Below, in pieces: positions 32,372-44,410 of a DNA stretch of 64,000 nucleotides. The stretch covers positions 1,529,443 through 1,593,442 of the forward strand of contig NC_066517.1 of the NCBI RefSeq assembly GCF_024679095.1. The letters are read 5' to 3'. The first letter of the stretch is position 1, and every line of letters begins with the position of its first letter. The stretch comes from Eriocheir sinensis (lineage: Eukaryota > Arthropoda > Malacostraca > Decapoda > Varunidae). The position numbers and the translations under genes were made by a program. The notes beneath the pieces were generated by a model that did not search any database, had not been told where the DNA came from, and saw only the letters and a program-made list of their open reading frames with translations.

Positions 32372-34856
32372 TGTCTACATTCGTGAAACCATTAAGTATT
32401 TTAAAACATTCGATCAATTTTCCTCGGAGGCGACGTTTCTCAAGAGAGACCATGTTAAGGGTAGAAAGCCTTTCTTCGTAGGATTTGTTGCGCAAGGAAG
32501 GGATAATTTTCGTTGCCCGACGCTGAACACCTTCTAATTTAGCAATATCCTTTGCATGGTGGGGAGACCAAAACTGTACCGCATATTCCAAGTGGGGTCT
32601 GACTAAACTGTTTCTTTTAATGAAGCCCAACATTCTGTTCGCTTTATTTGCTGCATCGATGCATTGCTGTGAGAATTTGAGGTTTGACGCGATTTTGACC
32701 CCCAAGTCCTTGACGCATTGAACGCTTTTGAGTTTAACGCCGCGCATTTCGTAATCAAACTTCTTATTCCTCGTTCCAACTTGAAGGACCTGGCACTTGT
32801 CTACGTTAAAGGGCATCTCCCATCTATCCGACCAAGCTGAAATTTTGTGCAAATCCTCTTGGAGGCTTTGCCTGTCTTCGTCAGTGAGAACCGAGTTACC
32901 AATCTTTGTGTCGTCTGCAAATTTACTAATGCGGTTATTGAGTCCAACATCCACGTCGTTGATGTAAATAATGAAGAGCACTGGACCAAGAACCGAGCCC
33001 TGAGGGACGCCACTGGTGACCGGCGCCCACTCTGAGTTAAATCCGTCAATCACTACTCTTTGTTGTCTGTTGCTCAACCAATTCGCGATCCATTGGTTTA
33101 CCTGACCGTCAATACCTATTTGCTTTAATTTGTAAAGTAATTTATGATGCGGGACTTTATCAAACGCTTTCTGGAAATCAAGATAGACTACGTCCAGTGA
33201 TTTGGTTACGTCATAAACAGTGAAGAGGTCGTTATAAAAGGTTAATAGATTTGATAGGCAGGATCTTTTGTTTCGGAAGCCATGTTGTGAGTCCCCAATT
33301 AATGAGTGGCTTTCAAGGTAACTCACAATTTTGTCTCTAATTATGCCCTCAAGTTGCTTACCTACAACCGAAGTTAGACTAATGGGCCTATAATTACCTG
33401 GTACTTTTGTGTCTCCTTTCTTAAAAATCGGTGTCACGTTAGCCTTTTTCCAATCTGAAGGGACAATGCCTTGTCGCAAGGACATATTGAATACGGTTGT
33501 GAGGGAGGAGAGTATTTCGCTCTTTGTTTCTTTCAGCAGAGTTGGATATACTTTATCAGGTCCAGGACTTTTATTTGTTTTAAGTGATTTGAGGGCTTTA
33601 AGGACTTCATCGGGTTTTATTTCAAAGTTAGACAATGCATGCTCGGGATTTACATTAGTACTGGTGTTGGTGGTGGTGGTGGGAGGACTGTTATTATTAA
33701 ACACCGAGGAAAAGTAATTATTTAATAGGTTTGCAACGTGTTGGCTGTCAGTCACTAGTGCACCGTCGCTGTTTGTTAAAGGTCCAATTCCACTTCTGAT
33801 CGCCTTTCTGTTGTTTATGTAACTGAAGAAGGATTTCGGATTATTTTTACAGTTGGCTGCAATATTTTCTTCATATCTACGCTTTGCCTGATGCACTAAT
33901 CTTTTTACTCGTCGCCTTGCATCATTGTAAAGTCTAATGTTTTCTGGCGTGCTTTGGTATTTCTTTAACCTGTAAGACAATTTTCTCTACTTGAATTAGT
34001 TTTTAATTTCGCTATTAAACCACGGTGGACTTTATTAGTGTTAATTCGCTTCTCGCACAAGGGTACAAATGTGTCCTGCTGAGTGAGTAAGTGATTTTTA
34101 AAGTTTAGCCAGGCGTCCTCTGCATTGCCATCATCTGATAGTTGCATATCTATTAGTTTTCGTCGGATTTCTACGAAGTTGGCTCTTTTGAAATTGGGCA
34201 CCTTAACTTTATTTTCAGTCACCGATGTTTGAGCTCTAATGTCAACGCGCACTAGTTTATGATCGCAGGAACCGAGGTGTTCTCCTACCGTGACATTACT
34301 GACTAGGTTATCTTGGGTCGCTATAACAAGGTCAAGTATGTTATTTTGTCGAGTTGGTTCAGAAACCATTTGGCTTAGATAATTTTCCTCTAGAAATTCG
34401 ATCATTCTATGGGACTCACCTTCTGTACCCGACAGTGTCGCCCAGTCGATATGGGGGAGGTTAAAGTCTCCTAGTATCAGTGAGTCGCTGTTATTAAGTG
34501 ACTGCCTTAAGACGCTGTACATTTCAAGATCGCCATCAAGTGATTGCCCCGGAGGCCTGTAAGTGACAGATATATTTAAATTGACTTTTGCAATGTTTAC
34601 TCGCACGCACAAATGTTCAACGTTACTGTGTCTTGGTGTTTTGTCAGTAGGTTGCAAGTAGCTTTTGACAAAAAGGGCGACACCACCCCCTCTACGGTTT
34701 ACACGATCATTGTTGAAGAATCTGTAGCCATCTATGTTGTATTCGGAACTTAAATCAATATTAGTGGTGTCAATAAATGTTTCGGTTATAGCAATTACGT
34801 CAAAGTTTTCTGTCAAAGCAAGACATCGCAGTTCATCAAACTTGTTTCTTAGGCTA
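32372..34856 (-). mobile_element. LINE family B copy B2, endonuclease and RT part
   Basis: On the minus strand an apurinic-type endonuclease is encoded at 34856-33965 (VIAITETF, RRGGGVALFV, VTYRPPG, LGDFNLPHIDW, GSCDHKLV). After a frameshift near 33975 the RT frame runs from 33980 to the LTR insertion: [55 protein letters not shown] and catalytic FADDTKIG. Compared with B1 it lacks 42 bp (14 codons, in frame) near 32610, just before LVRPHLEY. The C-terminal part is at 27458-27802 beyond the LTR element. The 5' end is truncated about a dozen residues into the endonuclease and joins the oligo-T terminator of the tRNA-Ser gene. The combined LINE is about 2.8 kb. Confidence 0.95.
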
Positions 34857-34860
34857 CGCT

Positions 34861-34864
34861 AAAA
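34861..34864 (-). terminator. RNA polymerase III terminator (TTTT)
   Basis: On the minus strand, 12 nt past the tRNA 3' end, there are exactly four T residues. This is the minimal Pol III stop. LINE sequence begins immediately after it. Confidence 0.75.
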
Positions 34865-34876
34865 TGTCCACCTCTT

Positions 34877-34958
34877 CGACGAGGATGGGATTCGAACCCA
34901 CGCACGGAGACCGTATTGGATTAGCAGTCCAACGCCTTAACCACTCGGCCACCTCGTC
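34877..34958 (-). tRNA. tRNA-Ser(GCT)
   Basis: An 82-nt minus-strand tRNA. The 7-bp acceptor stem GACGAGG/CCTCGTC is perfect, with discriminator G. The D arm has TGGCCGAGTGGTTAAGG (A box). The anticodon stem TTGGA/TCCAA encloses loop CTGCTAA, giving anticodon GCT. A long variable arm follows, as in class II tRNAs, then the T arm with GGTTCGAATCC (B box). CCA is not encoded. All arms pair, so the gene looks functional. The 5' side meets a (GA)n array after two bases; the 3' trailer ends at TTTT where LINE copy B2 starts. It may therefore be a retrocopied tRNA and not an ancestral locus. Confidence 0.96.

Positions 34959-34959
<1 letters not shown>

Positions 34960-34994
<35 letters not shown>
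34960..34994. repeat. (GA)n microsatellite
   Basis: A GA run that begins two bases from the 5' end of the tRNA. Same repeat and orientation as the run at 27446-27457 at the other end of the LINE. Confidence 0.95.
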
Positions 34995-34998
<4 letters not shown>

Positions 34999-35530
34999 AA
35001 TTTATTTCCATTAATACAAAGGTTATTCTTTACATGTGTCTCGCCAGGCACTATAATACAGATTAGGATGATATCACAGAAGTTAAATAAATGCTGTAAA
35101 GTTATCTACGCATGTGAGTGGATGTTGAGCGGTGTTGAAACAGATAGAGCAAAAGTGATGAAAATTCAGTGGATATCAAGCTCATGAGAACATTAAACTT
35201 AAGTAAAATGACATTAAAAATATTAAGACAATGAAAATATAAAGTAAAATGGACTAAAAACAAATGAAAGAATTATAGTAGCAAAATACTGAAGTCTAGT
35301 ACAGCGGAAATGTGATAAAGTTTAACTAGGTAAGGAAACAATATACAGTGTTCAGCAATAAACTAAAATAATAAAATCTACAAGAGACAAAAGGGTAAAG
35401 CAGTAAAATAATGAAATATAACAAGGCATGTCATTGTCGAGAATAAAATTAGGTAGAGCATTGAACTTGAGAAGCGTGGAAGATTCATGGCTGAAATTGT
35501 TGGACTAATAGATGTTTTGTTAGACGCGTT
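34995..35530. other. AT-rich region, no gene seen
   Basis: AT-rich complex sequence without open frames of note or recognised repeat. It could be an old element, but nothing specific supports that. Confidence 0.5.
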
Positions 35531-35593
35531 TTGAGAGAGAGAGAGAGAGAATCGTATATACTGTCTAGGTGATACAGTTTAGGAGGTTGATAA

Positions 35594-35678
<85 letters not shown>

Positions 35679-35828
35679 CGTTGCATCCTTATAAAATTAA
35701 ACTCACTCATCTCAGTCACTTCACTCTGGAATGTAATAATTTCTCTCCTCCTCCTCCTCCTCCTCCTCTTTATCTTCCTCCTCTTCCTCCTCCTCTTAAG
35801 TACGTGGATATATTTTTCAGGTGTTTTA

Positions 35829-35906
<78 letters not shown>

Positions 35907-35910
35907 GTCT
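35531..35910. repeat. (GA)n, (CA)n, (TCC)n, compound cassette copy 2 and (TC)n
   Basis: (GA)n at 35533-35550, (CA)n about 35597-35676, (TCC)n about 35742-35795, then the 41-bp cassette core in reverse orientation (35797-35829) and (TC)n 35831-35900. This is the cassette without a LINE next to it. Confidence 0.92.
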
Positions 35911-36357
35911 CTACTGTTTTATAATTTTTTTCTTTCTCTCCCTAACAACATTTTTCCTCCTTGCTTATACCTTTCCTCCAAGTTCTCCCTCCCTACCTCT
36001 CCCTTAACCACATTTTTCCCTCCCTTCCTCCCTCCCTCTTTCTCTCTCTCCCTCCCTCCTTCCCTCCACGCACTTTTCTCTCTCCCTCTCCCTCTTTCTC
36101 CAAATAAATGTTTAAAAAGATGTACCATTTTGAGGCTGTCACAAACACACTCCTTCTTCTTCTACTTATTTTTCTTCTTCTTTCTCCTCCTCCTCCTCCT
36201 CCTCCTTCTCCTTCTCCCTCCTCCTCCTCCTCCTCCTCCTCCTTCTCCTCCTCCTCCTCCTCCTCTTCCTCCTCCTCCTGCTCTCCTCCTCGTCTCATAT
36301 TATCACCATTTTCTTCCGAGTGAATTTCCTTTATTTTCTTTTTCATATTTTTCATTT

Positions 36358-36441
<84 letters not shown>

Positions 36442-37680
36442 TTTGATCATTTTTCTCTCCGTCCAAATCACATTTTCTCAATCTCCTTATCCCTCCTTTC
36501 CTCCTCCTCCTCTCTTTCCTCCACCGATCTTTCTCTCCTCGCTATCTCCTTATCTCCTTTCCCTTCTTATCCCTCCTCCTCCTCCTCCTCCTCCTCCTCT
36601 TCATCCCTCCTTCACGGTTTCTCATCCGTTTCAGATCCTCCTCCTCCTCCTCCGCCTCCTCCTCCATTCCATTCCATTCTCTTTTTTATATAATATTCTT
36701 TCATCTCCCTTTTTATCTCCTTTCTTCTCCCTTCTTATCTCTTCTTCCTTCCTTCTCCTCCTTCTCTTTATTCCTCTTTCTTGGTCTCATTTTTTTCTTA
36801 ACCTTTTCCTTTCTTCTTTTCTCCTCTATTCTATTCCATTTTTTTTCTTCATATATTTCCTCGTCTCCTTTCATTATCTTTCTTTTCCGTTTTCACCTTC
36901 CCTTCCTTCCTTACACGTCTTCGATATCTGTTTCTTCTTTATCTTTCCATTTCTTTCTTCCTGTTTCTATTTCCTTATTTATTCTTCCTCTCCTCTCTCC
37001 TTTCCCTTCATTCCATTCCATTCTTTCATTTTCACATAATTATCTTTCATCTCCATTCTCTATCCTCCATCCTCCTTGCCTCACATGCCTTTCCTATCTA
37101 TTACTTTATCTTTCATTCCTACTTTTCTGCTTGTTACTGGTTTAATCTTTTCCTTCATTCAAAATTTATTCCTACTTTCTTGCCTGTTCTTTTTATTCTT
37201 TTCCTTGTTTTATCTTTTCTTTTATTCTTCCTGTCCCTGTTCCACTTCCTGCCTGTTCCTTCTTTTATCTCTTCTTTCTATCTTCCTTTCTTTATATGTA
37301 TTCCACTTTTCTTCCTAGTATATTTTTCTATGTTATTTATTTATACCTTTTCCTTCTATCTATTATTTCTTCCTATTCCGCTATTTTCACTATTCTTCAT
37401 AATTTCCTACTTCACTATTTACTTTTTTCTTCTTTCATTCCTTCTATGACAATTTCTACTTTTCCTCTTACTTTTCTTTCTTATTTCTCTCTTTTATCGT
37501 TTTCCTTTCAGTCTTCCACTTTTATTCCTCTATCTGTTATTTTCTTTTATCTTTCCCTTCATTCTTTCGTTTATTCACTTCTATCTTTTCTTTCTATCTA
37601 TTCTTTTATTCTTTCTCTCCCTTATTTCCACTTATTCCTCCTTCTTACTCATCAACATCAAATCAATCCAAGCAACTCTA
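35911..37680. repeat. 1.8-kb pyrimidine tract with (TCC)n and (TC)n
   Basis: C/T-dominated sequence. Dense TCC runs lie at 36186-36290 and 36570-36600, and (TC)n at 36361-36438. Open frames are composition artefacts. Confidence 0.9.
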
Positions 37681-37893
37681 TATGAATGTATGTATGTATG
37701 TATGTATGTATGTATGTATGTATGTATGACGGCTCTCCATGCCTTCAATAGCACCCTTAATCTTCCTTCCTCGGCGTGCAGGGAGAGAATTAGAAGGGGG
37801 AATAACGTGGGTCGAAAGGAAGGGAGATCATGATTGGGTAGTACATGAGAAGGGTGGAAAGTGTGTGTGTGTGTGTGTGTGGGGGGGGGGGAG

Positions 37894-37981
<88 letters not shown>

Positions 37982-38340
37982 ATGATTTGATTTTCCCGGT
38001 GAATGATTGCCTCTCCTCTCTCTTTCCTCCTCCTCCTCCTCCTCCTCCTTCTCCTTCTCCTCCTCCTCCTCCTCCTCCGCTTCCTCCTCTCTTTCCTGTC
38101 CCAGCATCATCATTTGTCATTTTCTCCTCCTCCTCCTCCTCCATTCATCCACTTTCCTCTTCATCTTTTTTCCCTCCACCTTCCTCCCTTGCCTCCTTTA
38201 CCTCCTCCTACTCTTTCTTCTTTTACTCTATCATCAATATTTTTATCCTCATTCCATCCATCCACTCTACTCCTCCTCTATTTCTCACCCCCACTGCCCT
38301 TCCTCCTCCTCCTCCTCCTTCGCAAAACTTCCTCTCCCAG
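37681..38340. repeat. (TATG)n, (GT)n, (TC)n and (TCC)n microsatellites
   Basis: A TATG tetranucleotide run covers about 37680-37728. After about 130 bp of complex sequence come (GT)n 37861-37880, a G run, (TC)n 37896-37978 and TCC-rich sequence to 38330. Confidence 0.92.
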
Positions 38341-38529
38341 CCTCCCCAAACACAGGTAACGTCAGGCAGGTAATCTCCCCGCAGCCGATCATTAAGCATC
38401 GTTCGCGTCGCTCAGGTGTCACGGGAAGGACAGGTGAAGGTTGGGAGTGAGGGATGAGGCGGGGTTTTGAGCGCCCCGGTGTGGCTGGCTGCGGCGAGGT
38501 GATGGTGGGCGGGTGGTAACTTTGGCCTG
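38341..38529. other. GC-rich unique sequence, no gene
   Basis: A short GC-rich patch; no convincing start, splice site or domain. Confidence 0.4.
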
Positions 38530-39745
38530 ATTTTCCAAACGTATTAGTCTTCGTCAACGGTGGCTCATTAATCGGGTTCCCATGTTTTTTTTTTTTTTTC
38601 GTTCACGGTGCAGAGGCCTTGTCCCAGTTATCACTAAGCTCATCCCTCCAACTTTCTATTCGTTCCTCTCTTTTTTCTCTCCTCCATTCAGTTCGATTTT
38701 TTTTCACTAATTTTTTCATCTCCCTCTTCCTCTTCATCCCTCCTTTACTGTTACTCATCCTTTTCCATTCGTTCTCCTCTTTTCTCTCCCCTCCATTCCA
38801 CTCTTTTTTCATAGTCTTCGTCAACAGTGGCTCATTGATCGGGTTCGCATGAGTGTTTTATTTTTCGCGTTCACGGTGCACAGTCCTTATGCCAGCTATC
38901 ACTAGGCTCATCCCCCTTCACGGTTTATCATCCTATTCCAATCGTTCTCCTCTTTCCTCTCCCCTCCTTTCAATTCGCTTTTTTTCACTCTTTTTCATCT
39001 CCCTTTTCCTCTTCATTCCTCCTTTACTGTTTTTCATCCTTTTCCTCTCGTTCTCCTCCATACCATTTCACTTTTTTGTCACATTCATCCCTTCCCCACC
39101 ACTATCCATAGACACGCCCCCAACCTCTACCGTTACTGTATTCTTGGACGCTTTGGGCTCTCACAACAAGAATTTTCAAAGACCACAAAGGGGAGTGTTT
39201 TCCACGTTCACGGTACAGAAGCCTTGTCAAACTATCACTGGGCTCATAAAACTACTATTCCATGGACATACTACTAACACAACCTCCACCAAAGCCTTAT
39301 TAAACTATCATAAAACTAAACACCTCCATGGAAATACAAACTAAAACAGCCTCTTACCAAAGCCTTGTCAAACTATCACTATTTTTAGTAGGCTCATAAA
39401 ACTACCCTCCATGGAAATCCTGCCAACACAACCTCTACGAAAGCCTTATCAAACTATTACCAGGCTCATAAAACTACCCCCCATGGAAATACTACTAACA
39501 CAACTTCTTACCAAAACCTTGTCAAACTAACACTGCGCTCATAAAACTAACCCCTCCATGGAAATACTACTAACACAACCTCTACGAAAACCTTATCAAA
39601 CTGTCACTAGGCTTATAAAACTAACCCCTCCATGGAAATACTACGAACACAACCTCTACGAGAGCCTTATCAAACTGTCACTAGGCTCATATAACTGCCC
39701 CTCATGGAAATACTACTAACACAATCTCTCCCAAAGCCATGTCAA
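38530..39745 (-). repeat. DR family copies, minus strand
   Basis: Two diverged copies (about 38540-38660 and 38815-38915, with gttcacggtgca.ag.cctt) are followed by a run at 39140-39740. In that run the words ccatggaaatactactaacacaacctc, in parts, and ctcataaaac recur about every 72 bp. On the minus strand these read as the DR family order: GTATTTCCATGG, TTTATGAGCCTAGTGATAGTTTGACAAGG in parts, and the GTGAACGT core. The 72-bp units are a shorter tandem form of the 135-bp unit. Confidence 0.75.
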
Positions 39746-39968
39746 ATGTGGGTGGGTGGGTGAGCTCCGAAATGGTGTAGAATATGTACTTCCAAACAAG
39801 TCAAGTGTCACGTAGCAGAATAAGTAAAAGAAGTATTTAGTCGAAAGCAATATGACGATGCAAGGAAACCAAGGAGCGATACAAAAAATGAAAGTCGTAA
39901 AGCGCAATAGAACGTAATACACGGACGATAAACGGAAAAGCAAGCGATGAAAGAAAGTCACAAAATAC

Positions 39969-40005
<37 letters not shown>

Positions 40006-40824
40006 AGTGCAAAGGACCACTCGACCGGTTATGATCAAATTAGCTTCTCTAATCAGCCGGAAAGACATTTGAAGCGGAGAAAATAAAGGGAAGAGCATCA
40101 CACAGAAAATAATGAAGGGCATATTAAATTAAAAAGCAAAAATAATAAATAAAAAAATAAACATCACTGGAAATATCGAAGCCCGTTAAATAGGAAAGCA
40201 CGCAGACAAACAAAAAAATATCATCACGGGAAATATTGGAGGACATTGAATTGAAAAGAAAAAGAAAAAAGAAAAAATCTGGAAAAGAAAATACTAAATT
40301 GAAAAGAAAAAGAAATATTGGACATTAAATTGACCCAAAAAGAAAAAAAAGAAAAGAAAAAGCAGGAAATATTGAAGGAAATATCAAATTGAAAAGGGAA
40401 AAGAAGGAAATCAGGAAATATTGAAGGTCATTGAATTGAAAAAAAAGGAAATATTGAAGGAAATATTAAAACAAGCAAAAAAAAAATGAAGGAAATGTTA
40501 AACTGAAAAGGAAAAAGAATAAAAAAAATCAATAAAAAACAGAAAATATTGGAAAACAGGTGAAAAAAATCACTCGAAATACCGAAGTGAATAAAAAAAA
40601 GGTAAAAAAAAGTAAAAAAAAGCCTTGTTCAAACACTGCTAATCATTGGAATACTAATTAAACTGAAATATTTGCCGAGCTGATATAAAAAAAAAAAAAA
40701 TTGCATATATCTTTCAACGGCATTTATAATTTAATTTAATGTGTATTATTTTGTGTTCATTCTGATAACTTTAATTAAACGATAAACTTTTTAATCAGAG
40801 AATTGGGTGGGAGCGTAAGCATGT

Positions 40825-40875
<51 letters not shown>

Positions 40876-41885
40876 CATACACACACACACACACTCACGC
40901 ACCAGTACTTGAGCAAACAGTAAAAAATATTAAAAAAATCAAACCCAATCATTTTTAACTACCGTACAAATAGCAACCTGCATTTACCTTTGATCGCGTT
41001 GCACCTGTCGCTTCCTCGTCACAGGTAGCCCAGGTGACGGCGTGACACCCGAAAATTAACCTGAAAGAAAATTGCATGAAAATCCTACCGGTAAATGACA
41101 AGTGTGTTATAGAGGTAGGTAGATAGATATAGATTGATAGATATATGGATAGAGAATAAATTGGATAATGTAATAATGATAATTCTATATAAAAACATGA
41201 AAATAAATATAAAAGAAGCTTATGAAGTTTGGAATATACTATCAATTTACAGTTACAACATAATTAATCAAACAGTATTTCTAAATTCATGTCGAAGGAG
41301 GGAAAAAGGTTCGCATCCAAGCAGGTGATCTGGTCTTTCTGCGCCTTCCCCCCCCTCCTCCCTCCCCTCCGCCCTCCCTTATCACCGCCAGGAACATCGT
41401 TGGTGGTGGTGGTGGTGTGATCATCGCTTGTTACTGTTACTGCTTGTTGCTTGTTACTGGGTTGTCAGGGAGAGGTGCTGTGTGTGTGTGTGTGTGTGTG
41501 TGTCGACCTGCTTTTTCTTCTTCCTTTTCCTTTTTTTTTTCTTTTTTTAATTTTCTTTCTTCCTGTTTCTCTTGTTTCCCTTTTCCCTGAGCTTCTTTCT
41601 CCCTTTTCCTCTTTCTTTCCCTTTCTTTATCCTTCCTTTTCCTATTTTTATTCTTTCTCTCTTTCTTTCTTTTCCTATTTTTATCCTTTTCCTCTTCCTG
41701 CCTTCCATTTTCCTTTCTTCCATTTTCCTTCTCTTTCTTTTCCTCTCTCCCTTTTTCTCTCATCCCTTTTCTTTCCTCTTTTTTTTTCTTTGTCCTCCTA
41801 TTCCTTTAATTTCTCCTTGTGTATAGGAATGAATAAGTTCGTATTAATGATACAAATCGCTAAGACTTCGAACAGACGCAAACAC
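39746..41885. other. A-rich degenerate sequence, microsatellites, no gene
   Basis: (TC)n at 39974-40002. From about 40090 to 40620 the sequence is A-rich with a loosely repeated gaaatattgaagga/aaattgaaaag motif. (CA)n lies at 40829-40872 and 40880-40893, GATA-like sequence near 41115-41150, (GT)n at 41479-41502, and a pyrimidine tract at 41510-41815. No gene was recognised. Confidence 0.6.
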
Positions 41886-43195
41886 CAGTAGGCTAGTTAG
41901 ACAATTATTAGCAACGAAACGAGTAACGAATGAGCTAGTGCAAAGGAATTTCGTAAACGTCAGTAGGCTAGTTAGACAATTATTAGCAACGAAACAAGTA
42001 ACGAATGAGCTAGTACAAAGGAATTTCGTAAACGTCAGTAGGCTAGTTAGACAATTATTAGCAACGAAACAAGTAACGAATGAGCTAGTACAAAGGAATT
42101 TCGTAAACGTCAGTAGGCTAGTTAGACAATTAGCAAGGAAACAATCAATGAAAAACTTGTTAGGGGGAATATAGCAAACGTCAGTAGGCTAGTTGGACAA
42201 TTATTAGCAACGAAGCAGTCAATGAAGAGCCTGTTTGAAGGGACTATAGCAGACGTCAATAGGCTAGTTAGACAATTATTAGCAACGAAGCAGTCAATGA
42301 AGAGCCTGTTTGAAGGGACTATAGCAGACGTCAGTAGGCTAGTTAGACAATTATCAGCAACGAAACAAATAACGAATGAGGTTGTTTAAAGGAATTTTGT
42401 AAACGTTAGTAGGCTAGTTAGACAATTAGTAACGGAATAGTCAATGAAAAGCTTGTTTGAAGGGAATAGAGCAAATATCAGTGGACTAGTTAGGCAATTA
42501 TCAACGTAACCAATGAAGAGTTTATTTGAAGGGACAATAGGAAATATCAGTAGGCTAGTTAGACAATTAGCAAGGAAACTGTCAATGAGATGCTTGTTGA
42601 AGTGAATAAAGCAGAAGTTAGTAGGCTAGTTAAACAATTATCAGTGAAACAACCAGGAAAGAGCTAGATTAAAGGGATATATCTCAAAACACCTGTCATC
42701 AGTAGGCTAGTTAAACAATTATCAGTGAAACAACCAATAAAAGAGCTAGATTAAAGGGATATATCTCAAAACACCTGTCATCAGTAGGCTAGTTAAACAA
42801 TTATCAGTGAAACAACCAATAAAAGAGCTAGATTAAAGGGATATATCTCAAAACACCTGTCATCAGTAGGCTAGTTAAACAATTATCAGTGAAACAACCA
42901 ATGAAAGAGCTAGTTTAAAGGGATATATCTCAAAACACCTGTCATCAGTAGGCTAGTTAAATAATTATCAGTGAAACAACCAATAAAAGAGCTAGTTTAA
43001 AGGGATATATCTCAAAACACCTGTCATCAGTAGGCTAGTTAAATAATTATCAGTGAAACAACCAATAAAAGAGCTAGTTTAAAGGGATATATCTCAAAAC
43101 ACCTGTCATCAGTAGGCTAGTTAAAAAATTAGCAGGGAAACAACCAGTGAAATAGCTAGTTTAAAGGAGTATACCTCAAAACACCTGTCATAATG
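41886..43195 (+). repeat. minisatellite with 75-bp and 82-bp unit phases
   Basis: The word gtaggctagtta recurs through 1.3 kb. Starts at 41888, 41963, 42038 and 42113 define a 75-bp unit (contains ttagcaacgaaac and caaaggaatttcgtaaacg). After diverged units, starts at 42702, 42784, 42866, 42948, 43030 and 43112 define an 82-bp unit (contains aaagggatatatctcaaaac and acctgtcatc). A 78-codon frame at 41938-42174 exists only because 75 is a multiple of three. Confidence 0.93.
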
Positions 43196-43873
43196 AACTT
43201 TCAAAACACGGAAAAGTAGAATGGGACAATTTACAGTTTCACCCAACCAACGATTTTCTTACGTGGTTCATGTTTTTCTGATGATAAATGTAGTGAATTG
43301 CATGATTTTGTACCTCATTTCCGTTGCAAATGTCTACTTTACGTGTTGTGCCTCTTTTCAAGTTATGCCTCTCCCCTGCCCTCAACGATCTTGGGGGACC
43401 TGTGGGAGTTTGATAATTAAAACGAACCAAAGATTAAAAGTCTCCAAACACGAAGAAAAAAAAAAATGAACGGGCGTAGTGATGGTTTGAAATTTAGTTC
43501 ATTATAAATACGACTCACATTATAATAAAAAAGGAGATTGGATTACACTAACATGAAAATGAGCATGACATAAGCTAAAACTTGCCTTGTGGAGAAAAAA
43601 AAAAGTGATTGAGCACCGGAAAAAAGATAAAGCCTATACCATCATTGTCGACATGTATAAATTCTCCCCCTCAGCACACCACAGGCCCCTAATTATGGCA
43701 GGCTTTTAGGGGGCTAATCCAAGGTTCACGAGTTGAGGGAGGGGAGGGAGGCGAGCGAAACGAACAGGGGCAGGTTGGGGATATATATATATTTTTTTAA
43801 AGGAGCACTTATAGGGACATTTTGAGGCCGATATAGAGAACATATGTACAGCCCTTCTATTACGAAATTACGT

Positions 43874-43909
<36 letters not shown>

Positions 43910-43930
43910 GCAGACAACACACACTCGTCA
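43196..43930. other. intergenic sequence, no gene seen
   Basis: Complex sequence. A small inverted repeat (aggcccctaatt to ttagggggct) lies at about 43682-43714 and (CA)n at 43874-43905. Confidence 0.5.
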
Positions 43931-44027
43931 TAATACAACCTCTCTCTTGCACACCCTCCCTCCTCCTGCCCTACACTCGTCTGCCTTTCTCCGTTGACAT
44001 GTGCTAATTATTTCCATTTCCTCCCTC

Positions 44028-44070
<43 letters not shown>

Positions 44071-44206
44071 CATATACATAAACAATGCATATAAATACTT
44101 ACTCAACAGAAAATCCACGGAAATGCCCTCGATCCCTCCTACTCGCATCTCGTGACTACCTCGTCCCAGCGTTGACATGTGCTAATTCTGTCCATTCTCT
44201 CCTTCA

Positions 44207-44239
<33 letters not shown>

Positions 44240-44364
44240 TAAAACAGACAAAACTCATCATACAATCAACAGACAACCCACGGATATAGCCACACTCCCT
44301 CCTGCCCTACATTCGTCCGCCTTTCAACGTTGACATTTGCTTATTTCTTTCCATTCTCTCCCAC

Positions 44365-44410
<46 letters not shown>

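Noticed and set aside
41938..42174. 78-codon ORF with 25-residue repeats
   Set aside because: It exists only because three adjacent minisatellite units are 75 bp; the following units break the frame.
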